From Pseudofabraea citricarpa (Eukaryota; Ascomycota; Leotiomycetes; Helotiales; Dermateaceae): a stretch of DNA of 64,000 nt. Positions 1 to 10,659 of this stretch are shown here, piece by piece. Numbering within the stretch: position 1 is the stretch's first letter; every line of letters starts with the position of its first letter. The position numbers and the translations under genes were made by a program. The stretch lies in assembly GCA_029641185.1 (NCBI GenBank), contig JAPWGK010000025.1, positions 558,001 to 622,000 on the forward strand, given 5' to 3'. The notes beneath the pieces are model-generated. The model did no database searches. It was not told where the DNA came from and worked only from the letters and a program-made list of their open reading frames with translations.

Positions 1-2870
1 TATTATATACTATTATTTAGAAGTTTATTATAGCTATTATAAGTGGTTTTACTCGTATAATATAATAAAGAAGATACTTTTTATAAGCTTTTATATATTC
101 GTTTATCTATTATAATATAAGGTTACTTATACTTTTATTAGGCTTTCTTACTTATCTAATTATTATATTAAAGATCTTTATAATAGCTATTATATAGAGG
201 TCGATCTCTTCTAGTATCTAGAGTACCTAGGGACTCCCTAAGATTATAATATCTGTTTTAACTAGCCTAGTAAACTTTAGAAAAGCGTTCTCTAGGACCT
301 AATATTAGAATTATTCTAGTAAGATTATACTTTTACCTAGGATTATTATAACTTATATCTTATAATTAGAGCCGCTTTATATCTTAGAATAAACTTATAT
401 CTAAGTAAAAGAGATATTTAAAAATATTAGGTTAAGTATATAGCCTAGCTTATACGTAAGCTCTCCTAGTTCTCCTATAAAGTTTATACTACTATTAGTA
501 GCCTAGTAGGCTAGTTACGCGCCTTATAGTATTAGCTAAATCCTTAGCTTAAATATATTATACCTTATATTAAAGTCTCCTCTTACTAGGTAGTTTATAA
601 GAGGTAAGAGGTAGGTAATATATTCTATTATAAGTATACTAAGAGGTTATTTATATATATTAAGGATCGCGTATCCGTTTATATTAGTCTAAAGTAAGTC
701 TTAACTCTAGATTAACTATTACTATTATATATAAAAGCTTACGCCTTTATAAATATAAGTAAATACTTAGGGGCGTTTAGATTTATATTATATAATATTT
801 TTATTCCCTTATATATTAATCAGGGCTACTAGTTAATATCTTAGGTATATTTACGTCCTAGTATTAATCTAGGTAAATAATTCTTAAATATAAATAATAT
901 CTACTTATTTTATAAATATTATATTAAGTATTATATTATAAGAGATATCGTTTCTTCTTATATTTACCTAATAAACTTAGAGGTTTTTATTTCTAGGTTA
1001 TTTATTATAACCTTAGCTACTACCCTATTATAAGCTTCCTACTATTAAATAGTAGGTAAGTTAATATTTATATCTTTTACTTTGTTATAAGTTACGCGAG
1101 TAAGGTTTATCTTATTAAGGTTTTTATAGGATATTTTCTAGGAGCGCTAGGGTTATATAATATCTTATATAAGGGGGGAGAAGGTAATTTTAACTCCTTC
1201 TATTACTAAAAAGCCTAAGAAGCCTAATAAGGTCGACTATAAGGAAATAATTAATATAACTTATAAGCTTACGTTTTTATAGGTTATAATAGCCTAAGCT
1301 TTCTTTTACTTTAGAGTAATTTAGATAATACTTATAAGGGTAATAGTTAGCTCCTTAGTTAGGCTAATAGATACTTAAAGGGTTTCTTATATAAGCTTAT
1401 CTTCGTATTAACAGATAATATCTAGTTCCCTTTTAATAGGCTTTATAATATAATTATTTCGTTTTCTTAGGGCTACTAGGTAATATTTATAGCTTATAAG
1501 AAAGAGTTTATAATAGTTAGTATATTTTATAGCGTAAGTATAATTAATACCTAAGGGCTTATTATAAGTATTCGTTCGGGTATTATAATAATAGTAATAC
1601 TAGTATCTTATATACTTAACTAGGTTATAAAAGCCCTAGTAGCCTAGGTCGTATTATATTATAAAAGGTCGTTTATTAATAAGCTTTAAGGGCTTACTAG
1701 TATTAAAGAGCCTAAATTAGCGTATTAGCTTATTAAATAAGATAATCTAAGTCGTTTTATTTGTAAGAAGGTTTATATTATAATAGGAGGCTTTATAGTT
1801 AACTAGTATAAGCTAGGTCTAGGCAAGTATCTCTTCTACTATTAGCTTAGGGGTAATATTAATTAGAGAGCCTCTAAGTTAATATATATTAGAAGGGATT
1901 CTAGTAATTATATAGTTAAGTTATATTTCTAGCTATTAAATATTAGTTTCTTATAAGGCTTATTAGACGATTTCTATATTCTCTTATATAAGTAAGAGGT
2001 CCCTAATAATTAGGCTAGCTAAGGTAATAGCTTATCTTATTCTTATAGGTACTATTAGGGGAATATCTGCTAGTATTAGCCTAGTAATCTTATTATAAAG
2101 TTCCTACCTTAAGATAAAAGCCTCTAGTTAGTTAAAGAAAGCTATAAGCTTTATAAGTACTAAGAGGTATTTATCCTCTTTAGGTTATACTAGTAATAGT
2201 ATTCGTAGTAAGGTTACTACTAATACTTTAACTACTAGAGAAGCTCCGCCACTTAATAATATAAACCTATTACTAAATAAGATAATAAGTAGGCTCTTAG
2301 TAGAGTAAAAATCTACCCCTAAGTTCTTTAGGGTCTAGGCTACTCTCGCGTAAGTATATTTCTCGAAACTAACTAACTTAGGGGCTAAGGAGATCTAGGT
2401 ATATCCTCCTAAAGGGAGGCTAGTAGTAAAAAAGAATATAATAATATATATAATAACCTATTATATAATATCCTAGGTATAATCCTATTATTCTAGTTAC
2501 TTATACGAGCTAACAAGCCTGTCAAGTATAAGTATAAGATCGTCTAATATAATACGTTAGATATACCTTTCGCGATTAATAGTATTAAGCTTTCTACTAA
2601 TAATAAAGGATATAATATTAGTTATAAGCGTACTAGTACCTAGATTAAGGTATAAAAGAGGTTATATATTTATCCTTTATATTCTCTTTAAGGCGCGATT
2701 AAGGTTAAAGGGAGAGCTAAGCTCTTATTATTATATATAGTCTATAGTATATTAGCTACTTATAAGACTATTTGAGCGTAATAGGGTAGAAGTTACTATT
2801 CCGGCCTAAACTAAGGCGTAAAAGCGATAGGATATATAGAATAGGTAGTTAAATTATAATTTCGAACAAT
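1..2870. repeat. RIP-mutated repeat DNA, family not identified
   Basis: This stretch is very A+T-rich with TA-rich, CA/TG-poor composition and dense TAA/TAG in all frames, the mark of RIP in ascomycetes. It is somewhat less eroded than the 12-64 kb block: CC, GG and CG runs survive, for example around 1165-1200. No LTR, terminal inverted repeat or protein motif was recognised, and it did not visibly match elements B, C, D or E of this window. Ordinary composition resumes at about 2870, next to a small inverted pair TACCCT-AA-AGGGTA at 2876-2889. It is most likely part of one or more old transposons extending beyond the left edge. Confidence 0.75.
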
Positions 2871-3409
2871 TATAGTACCCTAAAGGGTAGTGGTTGAGAG
2901 TTATCGTCCAAAAACTGGATTCAAGAAAATAGTTATAGGTGTGAGATAGATTAGTGAACATGGTGAGAGAAGTCCAAACCAACCAAAATAATATATGACA
3001 ACGAGAAAGGTTCTGTGATTTGAAATATTAATTTCACTTTCCTTCCATTAGCTAGTATAGTATACTTGTACAGTAAGTGACATGGTGATGCTGGGTGTCT
3101 GAAATTGATTGTAAAAGAGAAATGCAATCAACAGGCTTTGATTTTGCCACAATTTAGTTAGAAAGATCGAGGGATACCAGGATCACAGAATGCTCTTTTT
3201 TTAGATGTCATTTCAAGCGTCACGTAGAAATCAATAATGACTAAGGTCTCCATCCACATTATGCCGAAAAAAATTCAAAGTCTATTTGAAAGACCTAGAA
3301 ACTCTACCACAAACCTCCCTAGACCATATCGTCAGGATACTATATTATTCAATAGATAGAGGGATATAGAAAATTATATTTATTTGATATCGGTGCCCGT
3401 TATGGTGAT
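2871..3409. other. Intergenic, balanced composition, no gene seen
   Basis: This interval lies between the RIP block and the stop codon of the GTPase gene. CA and TG dinucleotides are back to normal, so it was not treated as a repeat. No reading frame of note and no recognisable motif was found on either strand. Its right end presumably contains the 3' UTR of the minus-strand GTPase gene. Confidence 0.6.
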
Positions 3410-4774
3410 TTACCATTTGTTTCTCTGCCAGTTATTGCAGTCCTTGCATTGCCACCTACCGACCTGCGTGGTTTTCTTGTCACAACTTCTGCACTTGAAG
3501 GTAGCCGGAGTTAAAATATAGGATAGTCCCTTGAGACTTTCCACAATAGGCAAAGGCTTAGGAGTTGAATTCTTCAGTAACTCTCTCTCTCTCTCCAGGG
3601 AAGCAAGTTTGCCCCGAAGCATTCGTGCATTTTTCTCGTCTTCCTTCAACTCGCTAGAAAGCTGATAAAGCATGCCATTAGCTTGGACATTACCTAACCA
3701 CACCTGCCTGTTAGCTCCAAGTCGATGAGAAAAGCTAGACAAACAGAATAATAATGATAAACACACGCTTTCGATACGCCTCAATCTCTCGCAGTGACTC
3801 CTGTAGCTCTGCTCTGAGCTTCACCTCCACCTTGGCAATCTCCTCGCTAATAGCTGTACCTGCGCACGTCTCACTAAGGGCTTTGCCATCGTGAAGCTCT
3901 TGCTGAAGCTGTGTTGCTCTAGGCTTGTTCTTGAGCAACGACTTGACAAGGTTGATCGCAACTTCTCTGGTGTTTGTCTCTATCCTTGCAACAGCAGAAC
4001 CACCGGCGATCATTTCCTTCCAAAATTTATTTTTAAGTTCTAGTTCACGTCGTGAACCATCTTCCAATGACACGTTCTCCCACATGGTCGTCGCCAAGAC
4101 AACATTTTGCAGTGAACGAGCGCCGCATAAATTTTTCATCATGCGCAGGTTCTTAAGGCTGGGGCCATCCATCCGAGTGTCTATAATACGATGGAGGTAT
4201 ATAATACCAGAAAGTAGTACCCCTTCGTCATATGTATCCTTCATCCACGCTGCTATTCGGCTTAGAACTTCGGTGTCGCTCAAGTTCGTATCGCTAAAGC
4301 CCGGTGTATCCACAAGCAGGACGACCTGGCTTTCAATCTGGAAAGCGAAGGGGAGTACTTCTTGTGTGCCTTGAAAGAGGCAGTTAGCTTCTGTCTCTAT
4401 CACACCTCCCAAGTTACCTTCTTACATGAATTAAGGTTATGTCCGATCTCTAAATCCTGACCCGTTGCAGCCTTAACAAAAGATGTTTTCCCTGTCCCGG
4501 TTTGTCCAAAAATTGCAATAACAATAGGTCGCTTGGTCGTAGGCTCGGGGACATGGAGTTGTTTGATAGTGGGTGAAGCAAATTCATATGGATTATAGTT
4601 GTAAGGAAAGCCTTCTCGGGGCGCCGGTAGGGTTGTAGGTTTAGGGATAAATTCGATGCCATCGTTGCTGTTATCGTCTTGCGATTGGACGACTATTCCG
4701 ATATTTGTCTCGACCTCCTCTGATGTTTCAGAAACTTCTGAATGCCAGGCACCTGGAATATTGAACTCAGCCAT
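3410..4774 (-). CDS. AIG1-like P-loop GTPase with C-terminal four-Cys motif
   Basis: Predicted 415-aa protein in three exons: 4774-4426, 4369-3765 and 3703-3410. Intron 1 (4370-4425, 56 bp) has donor GTAAG, branch GCTAAC and acceptor CAAG; splicing restores SCTQEV, in place of the unspliced frame that stops at 4400. Intron 2 (3704-3764, 61 bp) uses a weaker donor GTGTTT, so that junction is less certain. The G domain has a P-loop GQTGTGKTS (residues 90-98), switch-II DTPG (137-140) and a TTMW motif (210-213) that occupies the G4 position in this fungal family. A charged, coiled-coil-like region (about 275-360) follows. The protein ends with C389-x2-C392-x11-C404-x2-C407, which resembles a zinc ribbon. 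Family members are soluble putative GTPases of unknown role in fungi. A decayed relative lies head-to-head at 5265-5630. Family assignment is firm; cellular function is unknown. Confidence 0.88.
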
Positions 4775-5264
4775 CTTCGGTGGTAATTAGCAACCCAAAA
4801 GGCATAACGACGATCGAGAGAGGGTGGCGGGAATCCCATAATATCATGAATGTAGCACATTTCCAACTAGGTCGCATGTGATACGCCGTGATAAGTATTG
4901 CCTCCTATTTTGCCCACCTGCATACGATAATTCTCAACCATCCATTCTATGGCTTGTTTGAGGTGGGGTAGACAGAGCTGTACGAATAGAATAGTAGATT
5001 TCTCAACCAAGAATAAGCCTTGCATTTACCCGCAGAGAAAGTCCCCAAAGCCGCGCAGGTCTGGCAGTACTTGCATGGCCGGGTACATGATTCTATTCAT
5101 GTCCCTCAGCTCGTTTCGGACAGCCAATCAGGAAATAGTAAAACGTGCCATATTTATAGTCGTTGAAATAACCCGATTACCATTCTCCTAGCTTAACAAA
5201 AGACATCTATTAGCAAGAAAGGAAACAATATGATGTCCAAAGACCCTTTAAATAAGGGCAGAAA
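4775..5264. other. Intergenic/promoter region between GTPase and its decayed relative
   Basis: This roughly 490-bp stretch lies upstream of the minus-strand GTPase start and of the decayed plus-strand GTPase relic. It contains a short open frame (4949-5191), but its translation matches no family and it has no intron signals, so it is not called as a gene. It presumably holds the GTPase promoter. No clear regulatory repeat was seen. Confidence 0.5.
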
Positions 5265-5630
5265 TCTATTTAGCTGGCTGTTTCAATCATTTTTTGCATC
5301 AACCTTTACTGGGGCGAGCCGCCCACATTGTGGGACGACAACAGAGACACAGCAGAAATAACTGCCTCCGTCAATTTGCATGTTCAACTGCTGTTGCTGG
5401 TCTATCCCATTTCCTACAAAAGGAGCGAGGTTTAGACACCGTAGAGATCATGTGCATAATACATCCCGACCGTCGGATTAGACCCAGCTGGACGTACTTA
5501 AGGCGATACGAAGACAAAGACGGTCTAAGAGCTCAACATTTTGTTCCTATGAAATATGGAGCTATAATCTCCTACCTACCTGGGTTGGTAGGACAATGTG
5601 AGTTACTTGAGAGTGAGAATAAATAGGCAA
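5265..5630 (+). pseudogene. Decayed relative of the neighbouring AIG1-like GTPase
   Basis: No intact gene is present, but fragments in shifting frames line up in order with the GTPase at 3410-4774. They are: SFFASTFTGAS (from 5287), matching the segment after the P-loop; TAEITASVNLHVQLLLLV (about 5349-5402), matching the strand that leads into the switch-II aspartate with nearly the same spacing; IIHPDRRIRPSWTYLRR (about 5458-5510), matching IIYLHRIIDTRM-GPSLKNLR; and AQHFV (about 5537-5551), matching the LQNVV strand before the TTMW motif. The P-loop and DTPG motifs themselves are lost and at least two frame changes separate the pieces. It lies on the opposite strand to the intact gene, consistent with an inverted duplication or an old gene pair. 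Composition is normal, so decay here is by ordinary mutation, not RIP. Similarity was judged by eye and is moderate. Confidence 0.5.
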
Positions 5631-5900
5631 GTTCTTGGTGCTGCACTACTGAAGAATCCACAGCTGAAAAACTTGATAACCATGATAAATGCAGGCAATA
5701 ATATAAAACCGGACTCATGAGATTACATGCGTTGCCTTGCACCGAGATATCGAGTTCGTATTGTCTACCTGAATAATAGCCTGATCAACGAGTGCCTGTT
5801 CATCTCAACGTATCACCTTGTCAGCCCTCATCTACACGTAACCACGACCACCATCTTATTCTGATCACCAGGTCAGTTCTATCTGTAGTCTTTATCAGAC
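5631..5900. other. Intergenic, 3' side of the MFS exporter
   Basis: This is 270 bp of balanced composition between the GTPase relic and the stop codon of the minus-strand exporter. It probably contains the exporter 3' UTR. Nothing else is seen. Confidence 0.5.
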
Positions 5901-7792
5901 TTAGACACTTGCTTGCTTCTCCTCCGTCTTCTTGTTGCTATGGCTAGGCAACTTTTTGAAGGGGATCAGAAGGGCCAAGAAGACAGTGAATGCTGTGCCG
6001 GCCAGAGAAAATGCGAAGACATCTTTGATCCCAGCCATGTAAGCATCAAGTACAGCAGCCAGATCTCCACCGCTGAATATGTCTTGAATCTCAGATGCTC
6101 CAGTGGCCAGGACTTTGGTAGCATTTATGTTAGGGGCATTACTAGCAAGGGTCCGCAGCAGGCGGTTGGCGAAGATGGACTGGGCCGCTGTAACGAAGTA
6201 CGCACCGCTCATAGCATTGCACACTAGTTGCTTGGGTCAGTGAATTCAACGAATAATAGGATTTGAGTTCCTGAAAACTTACTAAGCATGATACCCGTGG
6301 TCGATGCTACGTCTTCAGGCCTGGAAAAACTCTGGAGTGCCGTCATAGGAATCTGGTTTCCGAGGCCGATGCCAATGCCAAGAATAACTTGAGGACCAAT
6401 ATACCGAGCTTTGGAAGAATCAATATCCAACGTATAAACCAAGGCTGCGCCAACAGTGGCGATCAACCCACTTATCAGCTCATATGGTTGCAGAAGGTGT
6501 GTTTTCCCAATGAGAAAACCGCTGAGCATCGATCCGAGGGCGAACATAGCCATGAATGGAAGGCTATTAATGCCGCTCGTAATAGCAGACTGGCCGTGAA
6601 TGCACTGGAAGTAGATGGGGAGATAAAATAGAACCTGGAAATTGGCGAGGTTGGCGCTTGACGAGAGGTCGTAAGTTAGCCGAGCCTGATATAACACAAA
6701 TGATGTCGAGAAGAACTCACATATAACCATATAAGGCATTTGTCCATGTCATGCGCGGTTTCAACAGACTCAAGGGCACCATGGCATAATCACCTTGAAG
6801 CCACTCGGTGACAAGGAAAGCAATGGTCAAAACAACCCACATAACCAAGGTCGCGACGACAGAGCGGTCATCCCACATTTTTGTTTGACCACCCCATTGC
6901 AGTGCCAACGTGAAACAAACAAGTGAGGTGAGCAACAAGCTGAAGCCTGGGAGATCAAACTGCAACAGGATCTCTTTCCACGTTGCTGGAGCAGGCTTGA
7001 TATGCTTTGGCACATCCAAGAAGAGCCACAGCAAGACAACAATAGGACCTCCCACCGGTAGATTGATCCAAAAACACCACCGCCAAGTAACCTCGCTCGT
7101 AAAAGCGCCGCCGATCAGAGGGCCGATGATGGTCGAGCACATGAAAACACCCATCCAGAGACCGATCAGCATGGGACGTTTCCTGGGTTCTGCCACATGG
7201 TTGATCATGAGAACAGAGCCACCGAGAGTACCGGAACATCCCCAACCCTGAAGGGATCTGGCAACGATCAATGCCGGGCTATTCGGTGCTGTAGCTGCTA
7301 CGATGCTGCCAATCAAAAATAATGCGACAGAGACAAGATAAACGAGCTTGGCCGAGAAGTATTTGTATGCCTTACCCCACATTGGTGAGGAAGTACCGAC
7401 GAGGAGAAAAATGGCGCTTCCATACCATCCAACATCATCGAGTCGGCGAAATTCGTCGGTAATGCCAGGGATTGCCGTAGCGACGATGCCCTGTAGTGTA
7501 GACTAGTTAGAAATGAATCGTCTGACGTAGATGGTCAAGTACTAACAAGATCCAAGGCTGCGAGAAGAGTGGTCAAGAAGATGGTGCACATAATGGCGGC
7601 CAACCGCCAGCCTGTCACATACTCGGGCTCATCGCCAGTATGCTCGGCTATAGCATCACCACCTTGCTTCCCTTGAAGGCTATCCGATGCGGAGTGATCA
7701 CTGTCATTAATTGAGTCGATTTTATGGCCTGCTTCTACCTTGGTCGCCATCGTAGTATCGCTTGCTTCAAAGCTAGGACTCTGTACCGACAT
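5901..7792 (-). CDS. MFS drug/toxin exporter, DHA2 (14-TM) type
   Basis: Predicted 570-aa protein in four exons: 7792-7547, 7490-6721, 6656-6283 and 6223-5901. The introns are 56, 64 and 59 bp with GTTAGT, GTGAGT and GTAAG donors and CTAAC or CTGAC branch sites; all phases agree. The start was placed at the ATG of MSVQSPSF (7792); in-frame ATGs upstream (7888 and 7912) would add an unlikely leader. An acidic cytosolic N-terminus (about 65 residues) precedes the membrane part. Family landmarks are the TM1 sequence ALDLGIVATAIPGI, motif C GPLIGG (205-210) and WRWCFWINLP (218-227) in the TM5-6 region, and a C-terminal PFKKLPSHSNKK tail. Members of DHA2 are plasma-membrane proton antiporters exporting toxins or drugs. 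It is divergent from a Zn2Cys6 regulator that may control it. The substrate cannot be told. Confidence 0.95.
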
Positions 7793-8267
7793 ATTTCTAA
7801 TTGTTCGACGTCTTCCTGTCTTTCTGTATATGTAGTAGGTTGGGGTTGGATGGAACAGATACGTTTGATGGTTATCAACATTTGACATGCAATTCCAGAT
7901 CAATTTATACACTTCTTCAAATTAATAATAATCAAAAGACCTTCGTTGCATGCATTGATTTGTAAAAACTAGTGTTTCTAAGTTATTCTAGGAGCCTCCA
8001 AATTGCATGTTCGTCTCTCTCAATTTCGCAAATTGTTGCAACTCGACCTTATTCGGCTTAGTTCTAGCATCGGTTCGCAATTTCTTGCCCCGCTTCCGAA
8101 TAAGGAACAGAGGCGTCGAACCCATGGTAAGATGCTTTATAATCAACCATACTAGAATTAGTATTTTCTTTCACTTTTGCTTGATACATATTTTATCTAG
8201 CAAGCTGAAGTGGTTTATCCAATTGCAATCGTTTCAAGAGTCAAGCCCGGCATTTCCTACTGCGGCG
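7793..8267. promoter_or_regulatory. Shared divergent promoter of MFS exporter and Zn2Cys6 regulator
   Basis: This 475-bp region separates the two divergent start codons. Two notable symmetric elements are visible. One is a perfect 10-bp inverted repeat, CCTTATTCGG (8047-8056) and CCGAATAAGG (8096-8105), 39 bp apart. The other is the interrupted palindrome CAATTT-CGC-AAATTG (8021-8035), with a further TTCGCAA at 8074-8080. Zn2Cys6 proteins commonly bind paired CGG triplets, and the 10-bp arms each end in one, so these are candidate operator sites for autoregulation. That link is inferred. Confidence 0.6.
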
Positions 8268-10078
8268 ATGGAGAAAAAGGCTTGCTCAACTTGTAAAGGT
8301 AAGCTGCAGAATCCGAATATCATGTATAGGGATATGGCATATTCAAGTATCGTGTAAAATCTTCCGTTTAGAGACTGATGTTCTCTACCCTGCAGAGCGG
8401 AAAGTTGCCTGTGATAGGACTAGTCCAATTTGCCGGAACTGCATACGATCAAGACGGCCATGCCGGCGAGATAATATGCGTCTTTCTTGGCCAAGAGAAA
8501 ACGATTCAAAGAGATCTGTCTTGGGCCATTCCGAAATGGCTATCCGGCCAGAAGGGATCCACACCCAGTTCAAATTTATCAACATTTTTTCAAGGGACAT
8601 AGAAATGCATGGATATCTACTTGACCCCAGTCAGTATCGAACCCACAGAACGTGATATACTATGCTAACCTCAACCAGCAGACTTGCACCCCCAATTTCA
8701 TTTATACATCAGTTCCTACGTATTGGCTCCGATTCGATCGCTATCGCAATATCATGGTTCTGAATGTGGTGAAGTAGAACTAGTACCATACTGTAAGTTT
8801 GGAATTAAGAATACCGCAATCATCTGTATACTGATTAACAAGTTTTTTCTGTTGTATTACCATCTCTCCCCGCTTTCGGAATCGATCTTGGAAAGCTTCG
8901 TAGCGTAATTGCCCGATTAGCCATTCTTGATGACAGTGCTCCCTCCCGGGCTGTACTTAATAGCTTGCTAGCTTTAGCAGCTCTCTACAAATCTGGAAAT
9001 CCCAAAGAGGCGACTAGGTTTGTACTTGTTGCTTTGAGTTCACTGAGGGCTTCTGTTCAGAAGGGAATCGAACTTCAACAAGGCTTGCAACATATCGTTG
9101 CCGGCATGCTCATCTGTTCCTTCGAGGTGAGTTTCTATGTCTTGATACCTAACAGTAACCAGATCACTCACTACCAACAAGATCCATCTATTCTCTCGGT
9201 CCTCATCCTCGTGGCTTTTGTATTTATCAGGTACGAAAACAATCATCAGTCGACTATATCGGCGCGGATGGTACGAGGGTGGAGATCAGTTACTTTTGTT
9301 TCAATGGGTGTTCTATTATGACACGTTCGCAAGACTTGGCATAAAACATTGGCACGGTCGTGGATCTCTACGGTTGCAGTTACAGGCAGAGTTGGATTTC
9401 AGCAAGGGAGATTTAGGTTCTGTCAACTACGAGGTAAAATATTCACGCGAGTGACCTTTTCTAACTCATTTACGCTAATGATACATGATTCAGATTACCA
9501 AATTCGCCAAATCTAGTCACAAAGCCTTAGAACTACTATCTGAGGTTTCTGTCGGTGTGCTATCATCGGGTGACCCACACCACCGCTCTGCAGAGTATAT
9601 ATCCTGGCTGGACCAGATTGAAGAACAACTACTTTCCATTAGGCGAGAGTTGCAACAAGATGACATTTTACACGATCTCGGTAGTCAATCAGAGAGTATC
9701 GCTGTCAAGGAGTTATTTGTGTTGGCAACCCTTCTATATCTCGAGAGGAAATCAAAGGATTTGGTCGGAAATTCTAGCAAGACTGATAAGTGGATTGAAG
9801 ACGCTTTTCTGATATTTTCGAAAATCGGATACTGCAATAAGCTATTTCCATTATTCATGTTTGGCTGCGAGGCCCAAACGGATAGTAGGAGACTGCTGGT
9901 TTTACAGGTTATCGACCGAACAACAAAAAACAATAATACCTGCAGCCTGGGCTTGCTAAGGGAGTTACTTGTAAAAGCTTGGGTACAGGATGATCTAGAT
10001 ACCAAAGGAGACTTGTGTTACCAGAGAAAGGCATGCGCTATTCTAAACATACATGATTTCATTTTATGTTTACTTTAG
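8268..10078 (+). CDS. Zn2Cys6 fungal transcription factor
   Basis: Predicted protein of about 499 aa in six exons: 8268-8298, 8396-8629, 8679-8792, 8843-9126, 9182-9433 and 9494-10078. Introns are 97, 49 (or 52), 50, 55 and 60 bp, and all phases close. The intron-2 acceptor could be at 8678 or 8681, changing the length by one residue. Splicing of exons 1-2 creates a perfect zinc cluster C6-x2-C9-x6-C16-x6-C23-x2-C26-x6-C33. The rest fits the fungal-specific regulatory region: AGMLICSFE, IHLFSRSSSSWLLYLSGTK, FYYDTFARLGIKHW and the C-terminal LFPLFMFGCEAQTD and WVQDDL blocks are typical of that family. It should act in the nucleus as a DNA-binding regulator. Its position divergent from the exporter suggests it regulates that gene. 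The stop codon abuts an A+T-rich patch. Confidence 0.92.
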
Positions 10079-10345
10079 CTAGTTATAAAGATAAGTGCCT
10101 AGATAACTAATGTTAAGTACGAGTATAAATAAAATTAATAACAAGTGAAAGTAAAAGTTTATTAGATATATAATACTAATATATAAATACTAGTAATATA
10201 TAATACTTTTAGTAAATTATAAGTTATAAATTATTAAATATAAGATATAATTATAATAAAAAATATAATAAAATTATATAATATTTTAATATATTTTATA
10301 TTTTAATAAATATTATAATACGTATTATATATTATTCCTTAAGCC
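10079..10345. repeat. A+T-rich patch after the regulator gene
   Basis: This is 265 bp of nearly pure A+T beginning just past the regulator's stop codon and ending abruptly at about 10345. It resembles the RIP blocks in being TA-rich, though CA/TG are rare but present at its left edge. It may be a short RIP-mutated insertion or a naturally A+T-rich terminator region. No terminal repeats were recognised. Confidence 0.45.
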
Positions 10346-10659
10346 GATGCAATCAGGCTAGCAGCATGGAAACAATTCTAAAGCGCAGCTCGCGTCAACT
10401 CATAGGATGATAGGCAGAATTAAAGCCAACCTTGACTTAGAAGCACGACAAATAGGATGCTACTGAGGCCTATCTCTAGCCCATGTAAACAAATGATGCC
10501 ATAGTTGAGCCTTTGAGAACCGTCCAGTGGCGCCATTATATATTGAAGATCTATCTATCAAGTCCCGCAGTGCACCTTGCTGATGCAGCTGAGTTGTTTC
10601 GTTGTGCCCACCTTGCTTCAAGATAGTCCTTCGGCACTCACAACAGTAACATCATAATT
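10346..10659. other. Intergenic, 3' side of the kinase gene
   Basis: This is about 310 bp of balanced composition between the A+T-rich patch and the kinase stop codon. No reading frame or motif was recognised. It probably includes the kinase 3' UTR. Confidence 0.5.

Noticed and set aside
299..2250. Long eroded protein gene on the plus strand in the left repeat block
   Set aside because: The frame contains stops about as often as expected for such A+T-rich DNA, and no motif was recognised.
3925..4374. 149-codon plus-strand open frame
   Set aside because: It is the antisense shadow of GTPase exon 2, which has clear P-loop GTPase motifs on the minus strand.
4949..5191. 80-codon plus-strand open frame as a small gene
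   Set aside because: No homology-like features, no intron signals and an unremarkable composition; likely chance in the GTPase upstream region.
8007..8267. Upstream ATG at 8007 as the true start of the regulator
   Set aside because: The zinc cluster forms perfectly only from the ATG at 8268 after splicing at 8298/8396; upstream residues resemble no family.
8685..8778. Alternative frame for regulator exon 3
   Set aside because: The frame starting ACT TGC stops at 8776 and cannot be joined in phase to exon 4; the chosen frame closes phase at both junctions.
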